Below, one piece after another: positions 37,574-48,362 of a stretch of 64,000 nucleotides of DNA. Within the stretch, counting starts at the first letter, position 1. The number at the start of each line of letters is the position of its first letter. This DNA is from Brucepastera parasyntrophica (GTDB taxonomy: Bacteria > Spirochaetota > Spirochaetia > Treponematales > Treponemataceae), in the NCBI RefSeq assembly GCF_022376835.1, contig NZ_CP084606.1, positions 2,692,501 through 2,756,500 of the forward strand, given 5' to 3'. The notes below the pieces were generated by a model. That model ran no database searches. It had not been told where the DNA came from and was given only the letters and a program-made list of their open reading frames with translations. A program made the translations under genes and the position numbers.

Positions 37574-38953
37574 ATGAACGTCTCTTTTCCCAAGAAGTGT
37601 TTATATGCACTCGGTCAATTCGGTCTGGTACTTTGTGCCTATAGTGCGAGCAATCTTTTTATATCATTTTATGTTACGCGGGGATTCTCAGGTACGACCC
37701 TGTTTCCTCCTCTGCTTAATGATCGGTATTTTTTCGGTTTTTTCACAATTACAGGTCTGATTATTGCGCTGGGAAAAATTGTTGATGCCCTCGGCGGCGT
37801 GTTTTTTGGATGGAAATCAGACGGCAGCAGATTCAAAAAAGGGCGGCGGGTCAGTTTTATGCTTATTTCCGCGGTCCCGCTCGCCATTTGTTCTTTTATG
37901 CTTTTTTTTCCTCCTTCGGAAATAAACATAGATTTGAATTCCGTTTACGTACTGGTAATAACCGTACTTTTTTATGTTCTGCTTTCATGTTATGCAACTC
38001 CCTATCTCGCGCTTATGACCGAACTCGGTCAGCGTCCGAAAGACCGCCTTTTGCTTGCCACTCTGCTTGCCTGCGCCACATCTTTTGCTTCCCTTCTCGG
38101 AAGCCGGATCATATATTTTATTGAAGTTGCGGCCATGCGGTACGCTGTTCAGCCGGTAACATCTTTTAAGGCAATTGTTACCATCTATGCGGTGATTTCG
38201 TGTATTTGCATGCTCCTGCCCGCCCTGTTAATTAATGAGGTAAAAATAAGCGATAGCAAGCCTGTCCGCGATTCACTGGGTCTTTCCGGACGGGCCGTAC
38301 TGAAAGATAAATATTTCCGTTCCTTTTTACTTTCAAACATTATGTTCCGGATTGCCTTTGCTTCGACCATTGCGGGGTTTTTCTGGTATATAACGCGGCT
38401 GCTGGGATTATCCGTCGATACTGCGCTTGCCCTCAATTCCCTGATCTTTTTCATTAATCTGCTGATTTTCTTTCCCGTCGCCTTTTTTGCGCAGCGGTAC
38501 GGAAAACGCAAAGTCCTGTTTTTTGCCGCGCTTATGTATATGCTGTTTTTAATTACAGCTATTTTTGCAGGCAGGTTCGCAATTAATCCTTATGCGCAGG
38601 GGCTGGTCCTCGCAATTCTTGTATCCATTCCATATTCTGTTTTTACGGTAATACCGAATGCGGTTGTATCCGATCTGACTGTTGCGGCCGAAAACCTGAC
38701 AGGCAACCAGAGGGGCGGAATGTACTTCGGAATTCATGCCCTGGCTGAAAAGACGGGAGAAATGTTTTCGACACTGCTTTTTCCGGTGATTATCGGGCTG
38801 GGGGCAAAATCTGTCAGTCCCGGGACCGAACCCAGCCACTTCGGACTTCGGCTTACACTGATTATTGCTGCCATTTTCACTTTTATCGGCTTTCTGTTTT
38901 TATTCGGCTACCGTGAACGTGAAGTCGCGACCCTGTTTGTTAACAAGGATTAA
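37574..38953 (+). CDS. GPH/MelB-like sugar:cation symporter (MFS)
   Basis: A 459-residue membrane protein with about 12 helices. The early Asp-bearing segment GKIVDALGGVFFGWKSDGS matches the MelB/GPH signature, and PYLALMTELGQRPKDR the inter-helix loop. This family moves glycosides with Na+ or H+. GGAGGAAGG precedes the ATG, and its start is divergent from the M24 peptidase (about 80 bases). The substrate is unknown; MalQ and GH13 genes make an alpha-glucoside plausible. Confidence 0.82.
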   Translation: MNVSFPKKCLYALGQFGLVLCAYSASNLFISFYVTRGFSGTTLFPPLLNDRYFFGFFTITGLIIALGKIVDALGGVFFGWKSDGSRFKKGRRVSFMLISAVPLAICSFMLFFPPSEINIDLNSVYVLVITVLFYVLLSCYATPYLALMTELGQRPKDRLLLATLLACATSFASLLGSRIIYFIEVAAMRYAVQPVTSFKAIVTIYAVISCICMLLPALLINEVKISDSKPVRDSLGLSGRAVLKDKYFRSFLLSNIMFRIAFASTIAGFFWYITRLLGLSVDTALALNSLIFFINLLIFFPVAFFAQRYGKRKVLFFAALMYMLFLITAIFAGRFAINPYAQGLVLAILVSIPYSVFTVIPNAVVSDLTVAAENLTGNQRGGMYFGIHALAEKTGEMFSTLLFPVIIGLGAKSVSPGTEPSHFGLRLTLIIAAIFTFIGFLFLFGYREREVATLFVNKD

Positions 38954-40554
38954 TTCTCGCCGCTGTCTGTTTTATCCTTATCCGTGTCTTTTGTTTTCCG
39001 GAGTTTTCCTCCAACTGCAGCGGCGACCCTGCCGAGAATGGGGTCTCTGCTTATTTTAAGAAGGATTATCCCTACCAGGCCGAAAATGAGTGCGCTGCAG
39101 ATGAGAGGAATTGTCTGCCCGGCTATTCGGCCGAGGCTTGCAAAGGGCTGGTATATTGCGGATTTAAAATACCAGACAGGCAATGCGGCAATAACCGAAA
39201 AAACGAGCATTTTAACGGCGTAAAGCAGCGTCGGGACTATTATTTTTCTGAATGCTTCCGGGTCTTTTTTCTGCAAAAAGAAAACCAGCAAAACCGTATT
39301 CGCCGCGCTCGCAAAGCTCAGGGCCAGCGCGATACCTCCGCCCCGCATCGGCTTAACCAGCAGAATTGCCATAATAATGTTGACGCTGAAAGAAACAACC
39401 CCGGCTATGGTAGGCGATTTTGTATCCTGTTGGGCATAAAATGCGGGCGCGATAATCCTGTTGAGTGCAATAAAATACAGTCCGCTGATGTGCCAGTTAA
39501 AGGCGGTAAGAGTCAGAAAAACTGATTCCTCCGAAAAATTTCTGTTTTTGAACAGGAGAATGATAATATTCTCTCCGGAAACGAGGGAAAAAAATGTTAT
39601 CGGAATGGTAATAAGGGCTATGGTATTCATTGCCTGGAGCAAAAGGGTGTTGAATGATTCCCAGTTTTTTCTTGCGGCAAGCCCCGATAAATCCGGCAAA
39701 ATGACGGTCCCTATTGAAACCGCGAAAATGCCCAATATCAGTTCCTGGAGCCTGAGCGAATACTGGAGGCTTGAAACAACACCCGGACCCGCATTGCCTG
39801 CAAGCAGGGTGGAAACAAGATCATTCAGCTGGTATGCAGCCATCCCGATTATGGTAGGCGCTATCAGTTTCAGAACAGTTCTGGTGCCGGGATTTGAAAA
39901 GGCTTTTTTCAGGGAAACAAAGAAAAACCGGAAGCCGCTTTTCAGCACAAAGGGCAGCTGAAAACCAGCCTGAATAATACCGCCAATCAATACTCCTATC
40001 GCCATCGCACGGGCGGGGTTTCCCGCCTTTTCATGCAATAAATACGTGCAGCCAATAACACAGAGATTAAAAAGGATGGGAGTAAAACCTGACGGTGAAA
40101 ATATCCGTATGCTATTGAGTATCCCCTGGAAAAAAGCAGCAATTGAAATAACGGCAAGATAGGGAAACATGATTCTTGTAAGCAGGATGGTTTCCGAAGT
40201 GGCTGTTCCGAAAAAGGGGATGATCAGCGGAGCAATAAGGATGCCGATGATAACGACCACAGTTGTTAAAAAAGAAACAAGCGTGAACACCGCGGAAAGG
40301 AAATCCTTGATTTCTGTTTTATTGTCCGCTTCGAGATAATGCCTGAATGTCGGAATAAAGGCGACTGAAATACTGTTTTCGGCAAAAAGCCTGCGCAGAA
40401 GGTTGGGAATAATGAAGGCCACCGTGAAAGCGTCCGAAAGCGCTGAGGTCCCCAAAAAGGAAGCCTTTGTCATTTCCCTGACAAGGCCCAGAATACGGGA
40501 AATAAATGTAAGCAATGAAAGTTTTGATCCGCTTTTTACCAGTGACTGTGCCAT
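38950..40554 (-). CDS. murJ: Lipid II flippase MurJ
   Basis: A 534-residue polytopic protein of the MviN/MurJ family, about 14 helices, that flips lipid-linked peptidoglycan precursor. Typical parts are SLLTFISRILGLVREMTKA and DAFTVAFIIPNLLRRLFAEN at the start and PTIIGMAAYQLNDLVST in the middle. The gene ends 4 bases into the converging symporter gene. I chose the ATG at 40554: TGA-TATGCT ends nine bases upstream and there is no Shine-Dalgarno. The C-terminus is a short Lys/Asp-rich tail. Confidence 0.92.
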   Translation of the reverse strand: MAQSLVKSGSKLSLLTFISRILGLVREMTKASFLGTSALSDAFTVAFIIPNLLRRLFAENSISVAFIPTFRHYLEADNKTEIKDFLSAVFTLVSFLTTVVVIIGILIAPLIIPFFGTATSETILLTRIMFPYLAVISIAAFFQGILNSIRIFSPSGFTPILFNLCVIGCTYLLHEKAGNPARAMAIGVLIGGIIQAGFQLPFVLKSGFRFFFVSLKKAFSNPGTRTVLKLIAPTIIGMAAYQLNDLVSTLLAGNAGPGVVSSLQYSLRLQELILGIFAVSIGTVILPDLSGLAARKNWESFNTLLLQAMNTIALITIPITFFSLVSGENIIILLFKNRNFSEESVFLTLTAFNWHISGLYFIALNRIIAPAFYAQQDTKSPTIAGVVSFSVNIIMAILLVKPMRGGGIALALSFASAANTVLLVFFLQKKDPEAFRKIIVPTLLYAVKMLVFSVIAALPVWYFKSAIYQPFASLGRIAGQTIPLICSALIFGLVGIILLKISRDPILGRVAAAVGGKLRKTKDTDKDKTDSGEN

Positions 40555-40563
40555 AATCAAACC

Positions 40564-40572
40564 AGCATATCA
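40564..40572 (-). promoter_or_regulatory. Extended -10 promoter of murJ (near-leaderless)
   Basis: On the minus strand TGA-TATGCT, nine bases, then ATG; the expected transcript leader is two or three bases. Confidence 0.5.
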
Positions 40573-40645
40573 CACGGAACCTCATTATTGAAGAGGGTCG
40601 CAGTTCCTTTTTCCATTCCGTCCGTTTACACAAAAACTTTTTTCC

Positions 40646-40665
40646 GTTACACTCTTCTGTGTAAC
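40646..40665 (+). promoter_or_regulatory. Inverted repeat upstream of purA
   Basis: GTTACAC, six bases, GTGTAAC: a perfect 7-bp inverted repeat between the divergent murJ and purA starts. It could be an operator, but no regulator is known to me for it. Confidence 0.3.
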
Positions 40666-40778
40666 AAACTTCCGGTTTTGCCTATTGAATGGCAGCCGGT
40701 TTTTTTGTGCTTGGAAAAACCGGAGAGAATATGATTCCGGTAATCCACTGTCCGGGTTCCGGAAAAGGATGCAGAATT

Positions 40779-42002
40779 ATGAATGTAGTAGTTATTGGAG
40801 CCCAATGGGGTGACGAAGGTAAGGGAAAAGTAGTTGACTATCTGGGCAATGAGTCCCAGTACATTGTCCGGTTTTCCGGCGGTGCCAACGCCGGCCATAC
40901 TATTGTAAACAATGGAGTACAATATGCCCTGCATCTTGTCCCATCCGGTATTTTGCATCCGAATAATACGGTATATCTTGGCGCCGCAATGGTTATCGAT
41001 CCTGAAGCTCTTTTTAATGAACTTGCTATGCTGAAAGAACATAACATTAACTGGGAGGGGAGGGTTTTTATCTCAGACCGCGCCCATCTGGTACTGCCCC
41101 GTTACCGTGAACTTGATATACAGCGTGATTCAATGCGGAAGCGGCCTATAGGAACAACGGGCCGGGGCATCGGCATTACCTACGCCCTTAAAAGTGAAAG
41201 AGACAGCATCCGTCTTGCTGATCTGACCTGGAAAGAAAAAATGGATGACCTTGAAGACGCCGACAGGGCTTTTCTTGAACCCTATCTCGACCGGCTGCTT
41301 TCAATGAAGGTGAATCTGACAACAGAATTATGGAATGCCCGCGGCAAAAAAATCCTGTTTGAGGGCGCTCAGGGCGCTCTTCTCGATCTTGATCTTGGGA
41401 CATATCCCTATGTTTCATCTGGTTTTTCATCGGCGGCAGGAGCTGCCATAGGCGGATGTATAGGACCCCGCGCAATAGATAAGGTTCTGGGCGTTTTTAA
41501 AGCCTATTCCACCAGAGTTGGCAATGGACCGATGCCGACCGAATTCAATGCCGACAGTCAGAGCGAGCTTTACAATTTTGTGCGGGACACGGGCCGTGAA
41601 TACGGTGTCACAACAGGCAGACCGCGGCGCTGCGGGTATCTTGACCTGGTCGCGCTCCGTTATGCCTGCCGTTCAAATTCGATAGACACACTGGCGCTGA
41701 CCCATCTTGACGTATATGACACACTGGATACTGTCGAGGCCTGTATAGCGTATAATATCGACGGAACAATTGTGGAAGAATTTCCGGCTTCGATAGAAGA
41801 TCTCAATAAGGCCACCCCCATACTGAAAACCTTTAAAGGCTGGAACACTTCCCTGAAGGAATGCCGGTCTTACGATGATCTTCCGGCAGAAGCCCGCGAA
41901 TATGTGGATTTTATCGAACTGTATACAGGGACCCGGATAGGAATTATTTCGGTCGGCTTTGACAGAAATGATACCTTTGTCCGGGAAAATATCTGGAAAT
42001 AA
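40779..42002 (+). CDS. purA: Adenylosuccinate synthetase
   Basis: A 407-residue enzyme that makes adenylosuccinate from IMP, Asp and GTP. It opens with VVVIGAQWGDEGKGKVVDYL, holding the Asp general base and P-loop, then GGANAGHTI, IGTTGRGIGITYA and GAQGALLDLDLGTYPYVSS, all standard. I chose the ATG at 40779, three codons before the P-loop, with AAGGA upstream. It is slightly shorter than the E. coli enzyme. It stands alone, with no other purine genes nearby. Confidence 0.96.
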   Translation: MNVVVIGAQWGDEGKGKVVDYLGNESQYIVRFSGGANAGHTIVNNGVQYALHLVPSGILHPNNTVYLGAAMVIDPEALFNELAMLKEHNINWEGRVFISDRAHLVLPRYRELDIQRDSMRKRPIGTTGRGIGITYALKSERDSIRLADLTWKEKMDDLEDADRAFLEPYLDRLLSMKVNLTTELWNARGKKILFEGAQGALLDLDLGTYPYVSSGFSSAAGAAIGGCIGPRAIDKVLGVFKAYSTRVGNGPMPTEFNADSQSELYNFVRDTGREYGVTTGRPRRCGYLDLVALRYACRSNSIDTLALTHLDVYDTLDTVEACIAYNIDGTIVEEFPASIEDLNKATPILKTFKGWNTSLKECRSYDDLPAEAREYVDFIELYTGTRIGIISVGFDRNDTFVRENIWK

Positions 42003-42339
42003 CAGAACCCTTTTTCCCTGAACCGCCGGGAAGGAGGAATATATCCTGCCCGGCGTCCTGTGTCTGATGCGATCAGGAAATATGTGAACCGCAATTTTCC
42101 TTGATTATTTCTGTATAACTATCGCCTTTGTCTCCAGAATTTTATCCGGTTGAAAAAAACCGTTATCCGTTTTTCAAAGATGCCGGCAAAATATTCTCCC
42201 CGGATATAAACTTTGACTGTTACTTCTCTGTATTTTATAGGCTATATAAGCATAAAATGATTATATTATATCTAGTGATTCAGGGTCTGTTTTAAACATA
42301 CCTGAAACTGTCAAAAATGACTGATAACGGGAGAAACCG
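42003..42339 (+). other. Intergenic region between purA and the acyl-CoA synthetase
   Basis: 337 bases. A CGCCGGG...CCCGGCG hairpin (42024-42055) lies just after purA and may be a weak terminator. AT-rich promoter-like sequence runs at 42230-42280. No gene is seen. Confidence 0.5.
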
Positions 42340-44051
42340 GTGGAAACAATACAGGATGTAGGAGCATATACATTAACAGGATTACTGGAAAACAGCATTA
42401 AAAAATTCGGGCCAAGGCCGGCGCTTGCCTTTGTTTCCAGTGAGCCCCTGTCATATGACCAGGTCGGTGAAAAAATAAACACGGTAAAAAATCTTTTATA
42501 CCGGCTTGGCGTAAACGCAGGAGATAAGGTCGCCCTGTTAAGTCCAAGCAGTCCGAACTGGGGGATAGCCTATTTTGCCATAGTTTCGCTTGGAGCAATA
42601 GCTGTTCCCCTTTTACCCGGATTTACCACTAATGAAGTTATCGCCTGCGTACAGCATTCCGGGGCAAAAACCCTCATTATTTCTTCCAGGCTTATGGACG
42701 TACTCCCGGACCCCTCAGGCGCAGGAGTTTCTACGGTGATAAAAATAGATGACTTTGAAGTTACCTCAGGAGCGGAGCAGCGCACCGGTGATGCTCCTGA
42801 AGTGTTTATTACGGAAGACGAGACGGCTTCAATTATCTATACTTCAGGAACCACCGGCCGTTCAAAAGGTGTGGAGCTGACCCACAAGAATGTTGTTTTT
42901 ACGGCTATTCAGGGACAGTTTTTCCAGCGGATAAATAAATTCGATATAGGGCTGTCTATCCTGCCTCTATCCCATGTATACGAATTTACGATAGGTTTTT
43001 TAATGTTTATACTTAACGGGGCCTGCATATTTTACCTGGAAAAAAATCCCACGGTTTCAAGCCTTCTCAGCGCACTGAAAATTGTACGCCCGACACTGAT
43101 GCTGAGTGTCCCCGCAATTATAGAAAAAATATATAAAAACAAGGTTGTTCCGACATTCACGGAAAAACCTGCTGTCCGCCGGCTGTACAAAATGCCTCCG
43201 TTCAGGAAAATTTTCCACCGGATCGCAGGGAGGTCTCTTAAAAAAACTTTCGGCAGCAGGCTTGTTTTTTTCGGGATCGGCGGATCAAAGGTTGACCCTG
43301 TGGTCGAAAAATTCATGAAAGAAGCAAAATTTCCCTATGCCATAGGATATGGTCTGACGGAAACTTCTCCCCTGCTTGCCGGCGCCGGCCCGAAGCAGAC
43401 GAAGCCCGGAACAATAGGTTTTGCAATGCCCGGCGTGGAACTGAAGATTCTCGATCCCGATTCTGAAACCGGAGTCGGAGAAGTTGTGGCGAAAGGTCCT
43501 AATGTTATGAAGGGATACTATAATGATCCGCAATTAACGGCATCCGTATTTACCGGCGACGGATGGTTTAAAACAGGCGACCTCGGTCTTTTTGATAAAA
43601 AAAACAGACTGTCTCTCAAGGGCCGTTCAAAAAACATGATCCTTGGAGCAAGCGGTGAAAATATTTATCCGGAAGATATTGAATTTGTGCTTAACCAGCA
43701 CCCCCTTGTTACGGATTCCCTGGTCGTTGAGGGTGATAATTCCTCACTCGTCGCGCTTGTACAGCTTGATGAAGACAAGCTGAAAGCAGAAGCTGAAAAA
43801 AATCCCCAGACCCCGGGCAGGTCGTATCCGGACTTGTTAATGATGCCGTATCGGAAGTTGCCTACCGGCTGCAGTATACCCGGGAATCGATCCTGAATGA
43901 AATAAAATTCTTTGTAAACAATCAGGTGAACCGTTTTTCCAAAATTGACAAGGTCGAACCTGTTGATGAATTTGAAAAAACACCAAGCCAGAAAATAAAA
44001 CGCTACCTGTATTCAAAAAAGGATGAGCCGGACAAAAAAGATGACAAGTAA
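42340..44051 (+). CDS. Long-chain acyl-CoA synthetase (AMP-forming), frameshifted near its end
   Basis: Activates fatty acids to acyl-CoA through an acyl-adenylate. Core motifs are all present: IIYTSGTTGRSKGVELTHKN, GYGLTETSP, GDGWFKTGDLG and GRSKNMILGASGENIYPEDIE. The frame is lost near the C4G3 run 43811-43817; one more base changes TPGRSYPD to TPGQVVSGLVNDAV and runs on to the TAA at 44051, keeping KIDKVEPVDEFEKTPSQKIK with the catalytic Lys. The full protein is 570 residues. The start is GTG with GGGAG upstream. It probably feeds imported fatty acids into phospholipids. Confidence 0.9.
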
Positions 44052-44106
44052 CTGTATCTGAAAATATCCGGCGCTGAAAAAATTCAATACCGGATGTTCC
44101 ATTCAT

Positions 44107-45625
44107 TTACGGCACACCGTTGACCATGGCGGCCTTTGCCTTAAAGAAATTTGTTGAATCGTCTCCGCTCAGCAGCCGGTAAAAAGATGTCGTTCCCCAG
44201 GGGCCGGCGCGTCATAAATAGACTTGTAGCTCTCAGAATCATAGTCAGCCACCGTATCGTTATCCACAGAACCGGCTATAATGGCGTGCCAGGTGTCTAT
44301 GCGCTGTTTGCTCGCTGTATAGGTAAAATAGCTGTTCTGGTCGTTCACCAGTTCCTTGAGGTATTGTACATATTTGGCTTTGAACTCATCAACCCGCAGA
44401 ATTTTGGTAAGCAGCGGACGCTCGTCGTCCTGTCCCCAATGGAGCGGGTCTTTTGTGCCGGCGTCGCCAAAATAGTAAAGATCATTTGATGTTCCCAGCG
44501 TATTGTCATAGTCATAGGGAATGAAATACACTTTCCCGTCTTCATCAAAATACAGGTAATAATTGTTTTTGTTATTCCAGTAATCATCCCACATACCGCA
44601 TACTACATTTACCGCATAAGTTTTTAAGAAAAGGTCCATATCCATTTTTGATTCAAACCACGCTTTTATCTCCGCCGGATTTGAATCATTCAGATTATTG
44701 AGTCCGTCTATAAAACTGAGCAGCTGATTGTATGCGGTTGTAAGAGCTGTTTTATTAGTTTTCAGATCATAATCGTAACGTCTGCTTTGGCTTTCATCAA
44801 GGTGGATATCTTCAACCCCGACAGAATAATATCCCCTGTTTACGAGATCAGGCCCTGCTCCGCCGGCCCAGCAGCACTTCCACAGATTTCCGGCGTCGCC
44901 GTCAAAATCTTTCCGGCCCTTCAGGAACTGCTTGTTTATTTCCTCAATCATGGCGTATACGCCGTAATAGGCCACATCGCCTCCGATTATTATGGTAAGC
45001 TTTGTATATGAAGCTCTCGGGGCCGTCCATACACCGTAGCGTTTAAAAAGGTCATAACAGTATATTTCCCGGACATGCATGGGGTCGCCCTTAAACCATT
45101 TCAGATTTACACCCTTCATGGCTCCGGACATTTTGTTATCATCATCGTCATCGAGCCATTCCTCAAAATCGACCTTGAAATGGGCGTGGTGGTAGGCGGG
45201 ATTCGAACTGCTGTGCGTCCCCCTGTGGCCCCCTCGGGCCTCCGGCGGCTGGTGTTTCCCCTGATACGTACGCCTATGTTATTCAGCCGCCATACGGAAT
45301 CTCCCTTTTTGTAGGCATAGTTTGCGTATACGGATTCTTCATTTTTCGGGTTCTGGTCATAATACTGGAGGAGTTTATTCCATTCCGCTTCCGTAAAGGT
45401 CAATACGGTCTCACCAAGAGTACTATTATCGAATATCGCATTGAGACTGGTTTCCCTGTTGCCGACTTTCGGATTGACATCGGTCCCTGTCCAGAACCCT
45501 TCCGGCGGATTTACAGGATTGGTATTATTATTTTCAGGAGCAGTTGACTGGTCGCACCCTGAAAAACATAAAACCATAAGGGCAGTTATCAAAATTGCCT
45601 TTGTTTTTATCAGTTTACATTTCAT
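44107..45625 (-). CDS. CotH-kinase-family lipoprotein (two frameshifts)
   Basis: A surface lipoprotein with signal and lipobox (ILITALMVLCFSGC), then a CotH-type kinase-like domain: VGIRIRGNTSRRRPEG, GVNLKWFKGDPMHVRE, YCYDLFKRYGV, MDLDLF-type helix and YFIPYDYDNTLG. Two breaks disrupt it. Adding one base at the C5 run 45229-45233 gives RPEGGHRGTHSSSNPAYHH, and one at 44200-44203 gives APAPWGTTSFYRLLSGDD, with a TAA at 44107 and 506 residues in total. CotH proteins phosphorylate proteins or are surface adhesins; which applies here is unknown. GGAGG precedes the ATG. Confidence 0.8.
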
Positions 45626-45848
45626 AAGGGCCTCCGACTGCTTTACATAATCATCATATACTTTTTCCGGCGGGTTTTTTATGTCCGGATATTTGAAGTA
45701 TAGCCCCATATTTTTGATAAAACAATCCGTAACGGTGTTTTTTTACTCTGTTTCGTTCCCGGCTGACGTAAAGAACCGGAGTTTTTGTACCGGTCAAAAA
45801 TATGCTATATCAGTTGCCGCGGCGTCTCCGTAACCCGGCTTTATCCGC

Positions 45849-46538
45849 TCAATAGGTTTCGGATTGATTATCAGATTCAGGCTGTCCCTGAATAACCGCC
45901 CTGTTTGAAGCAAATCCGATACCGAGGCGTTCCACGCCCATTTCAATAAAGCTGAACGCTTCTTTTTGCGTTTTTATGCCGCCCGAGGCCTTGACCCTGA
46001 TGTGTCCATCGGCCGCGTCCAGCATAAGCTGTACCGCTTTTTCAGTTGCGCCGCCTCCTGCAAAACCGGTTGAAGTTTTTACGAAGTCCGCCCCGCAGCC
46101 GGCGCAGACCTTTGTCGCCCGGACTATTTCTTCAGGAGTGAGAAAAAAAACTTCCAGAATGACTTTCAGGATGATCCCGCTGCTTTTGCATATTTTGGTG
46201 ACAGCGGAAATATCCCGGGCAACATAATCCCATTCCCCGGACCTGATCATTCCGATGTTGGCAACCATATCAATTTCATCCGCGCCCTGCGCGATATAAT
46301 CTTCAGCTTCACAGATTTTTACGGACGAAGGAACCGAACCGTGCGGAAACGCCAGGACACAGCTCACCCCTGTATCTGTTCCGGCTGTAAGTTTTTTTGC
46401 GAGTCCGATATCGCAGGGACGGACGCAGACTGTCTTGGTATTCCAGGTTATACAGTCCTGAATGGCCGCCGCAACTTCCTGGACGGTAAATTCGGGTTTC
46501 AGAATGGCGGCGTCTATATAATTGTTGATAGCAATCAT
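45849..46538 (-). CDS. deoC: Deoxyribose-phosphate aldolase
   Basis: A 229-residue TIM-barrel class I aldolase that splits deoxyribose-5-phosphate into acetaldehyde and glyceraldehyde-3-phosphate. The Schiff-base Lys is in HIRVKASGGIKT, with ADEIDMVANIG and DFVKTSTGF also present. Length and motifs are normal; KVILEVFFLT is a little unusual where many have ETCLLT. TGG-TATACT ends seven bases before the ATG and there is no Shine-Dalgarno. It is divergent from thrC with 65 bases between starts. Confidence 0.93.
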   Translation of the reverse strand: MIAINNYIDAAILKPEFTVQEVAAAIQDCITWNTKTVCVRPCDIGLAKKLTAGTDTGVSCVLAFPHGSVPSSVKICEAEDYIAQGADEIDMVANIGMIRSGEWDYVARDISAVTKICKSSGIILKVILEVFFLTPEEIVRATKVCAGCGADFVKTSTGFAGGGATEKAVQLMLDAADGHIRVKASGGIKTQKEAFSFIEMGVERLGIGFASNRAVIQGQPESDNQSETY

Positions 46539-46545
46539 ACCGGAA

Positions 46546-46554
46546 AGTATACCA
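46546..46554 (-). promoter_or_regulatory. Extended -10 promoter of deoC (leaderless)
   Basis: On the minus strand TGG-TATACT, TTCCGGT, then ATG. No good -35. Confidence 0.6.
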
Positions 46555-46588
46555 CACTTTCTTTTCCATTGCCCGAATTCTTTTCCTG

Positions 46589-46597
46589 TGATATAGT
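46589..46597 (+). promoter_or_regulatory. Extended -10 promoter of thrC (leaderless)
   Basis: TGA-TATAGT, then ATGTGC, then the ATG at 46604. The alternative ATG at 46598 would lie upstream of the expected transcript start. Confidence 0.55.
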
Positions 46598-46603
46598 ATG
46601 TGC

Positions 46604-48025
46604 ATGTTATATAGTGATACCAGGGATTCTTCCCGCCAGGTTTCTTTCAGAACGGCTGTCATGGAAGGAATGAGTCATAAAACAGGCGGTCTCTATATGC
46701 CTGTAACCATTCCCCAGCTTTCAAAATCCCTTGTATACCGAAATCCGGTTCCCTCATTCCGGGATATCGCCTTTGAAACCGCAAAACTATATATTGAAGA
46801 TGAAATACCGGAAGGCGATCTGATGGAAATCATCGTGGACGCCTATCCCTTTGCGGCCCCGGTTGCCCCAATTGACCGCACTACCTATGTACTGGAACTG
46901 TTTCACGGGCCTACCTGCGCCTTTAAGGATTTCGGGGCGAGGTTTATGGCGCGCGTTATGGCGTTTTTTAACAGAGATGAAAATGACCCCCTGCATATTC
47001 TGGTCGCGACTTCGGGCGACACGGGCAGCGCTGTCGGAAGCGCTTTTCACGGAGTACCCGGAATAGATGTTACCATCCTGTACCCGACAGGGAGAATTTC
47101 ACCCCTGCAGGAAAAGCAGCTTTCGACCTTTGATGAAAATGTACGGGCCCTGGCTGTTTCAGGGAGTTTTGATGACTGCCAGAAACTTGTGAAAACGGCC
47201 TTTACCGATGAATCGCTCCGGGAAAAGCTGCGGCTTTCTTCGGCAAATTCAATTAATATTTCCCGCCTTCTTCCCCAGTCCTTCTATTATATTCATGGCG
47301 CTTTGCTGGTACACCAGCGGAGCTGGCATGACAACAAGATTGACCAGCCCAGTCTGATCGTAACCGTCCCGTCCGGGAATTTCGGAAACCTGACATCGGG
47401 CCTTCTTGCGAAAAAAATGGGAGCGCCGATCAGGGGTTTTATTGCCGCGACCAATTCAAATCATACCATTCCTGACTGGCTTTCTTCCGGGCAATATGAA
47501 GCCCGGCCCTCGGTTGCGACGCTTTCGAACGCAATGGATGTCGGGGCCCCGAGCAATTATGAACGCATCGCCGCAATGTATACGGTTGAGGAAGCCCGCC
47601 GGATAATGGCCGGATACTGGCTCGATGATGACGGCACAATGGAAGCCATCCGCTCCTGTTATGACCGTACCGGTTATATTATTGACCCTCATGGGGCTGT
47701 CGGCTGGAAAGCCTGGACCGATACAAGGGACGGCGCGATGTCCCGGCTCCTTGCCGGTTTTTCCGTACCCGAAGGAATGCCCGGTCTGAGCGGCGGAAGA
47801 GATATTGCTCCCGAATGGGCGGCTGATTGCAGCGCAAAAAAATGTATAGGCATGATCCTGGAAACAGCCCATCCCGCAAAATTCGGTGATACGGTAAAAA
47901 AGGCAATAGGCCGTGAACCGTCAATACCCGAGCGCCTTGAAAAGGTTCTTGCCCTCCCGGACCGGTCCGTAAAAATGGATGCGGATTATACCGCGTTCAG
48001 GGAATGGCTGCTTGAAACACTGTGA
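46604..48025 (+). CDS. thrC: Threonine synthase
   Basis: A 473-residue PLP enzyme making threonine from O-phosphohomoserine. The PLP Lys is in GPTCAFKDFGARFMARV, and LVATSGDTGSAVGSAFHG and TVPSGNFGNL complete the cofactor site. It is the longer type with the N-terminal RDIAFETAKL segment. No other threonine genes are near. The start at 46604 is chosen from the position of the -10 box. It is divergent from deoC. Confidence 0.94.
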   Translation: MLYSDTRDSSRQVSFRTAVMEGMSHKTGGLYMPVTIPQLSKSLVYRNPVPSFRDIAFETAKLYIEDEIPEGDLMEIIVDAYPFAAPVAPIDRTTYVLELFHGPTCAFKDFGARFMARVMAFFNRDENDPLHILVATSGDTGSAVGSAFHGVPGIDVTILYPTGRISPLQEKQLSTFDENVRALAVSGSFDDCQKLVKTAFTDESLREKLRLSSANSINISRLLPQSFYYIHGALLVHQRSWHDNKIDQPSLIVTVPSGNFGNLTSGLLAKKMGAPIRGFIAATNSNHTIPDWLSSGQYEARPSVATLSNAMDVGAPSNYERIAAMYTVEEARRIMAGYWLDDDGTMEAIRSCYDRTGYIIDPHGAVGWKAWTDTRDGAMSRLLAGFSVPEGMPGLSGGRDIAPEWAADCSAKKCIGMILETAHPAKFGDTVKKAIGREPSIPERLEKVLALPDRSVKMDADYTAFREWLLETL

Positions 48026-48362
48026 TATTCAGTGGGACAAACACTGACAACTATTCTCCATAATTATAATGATCCCATTAAGTGATACTGTTTTCCTTCC
48101 TGTTCCGGGAACCGCCGCAGAAAGGCAGTTTCATTCTTATCGAATAAACCCGACCGGATAAAACAATTATTTTATTCCGCCGTCAATAGGCTGTTTTTTT
48201 TTCCTGCGGAAAATAATGGTATTGGAAACCCCGATACAGCAGGGGTCGTGTTGCCGGTAAAAATCCTGCCCGGCGGAATAAAAACATGGCGGTATAAAAT
48301 ATTCTGCGGTATACTTGTAGCCAGCGTACCATACATTATTCCGGTATGGCAGGAGGCACTGC
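48026..48362 (+). other. Intergenic region between thrC and the patatin gene
   Basis: 337 bases without a recognised gene. There is a T9 run near 48194 and promoter-like AT-rich sequence near 48295. No RNA or repeat is identified. Confidence 0.5.
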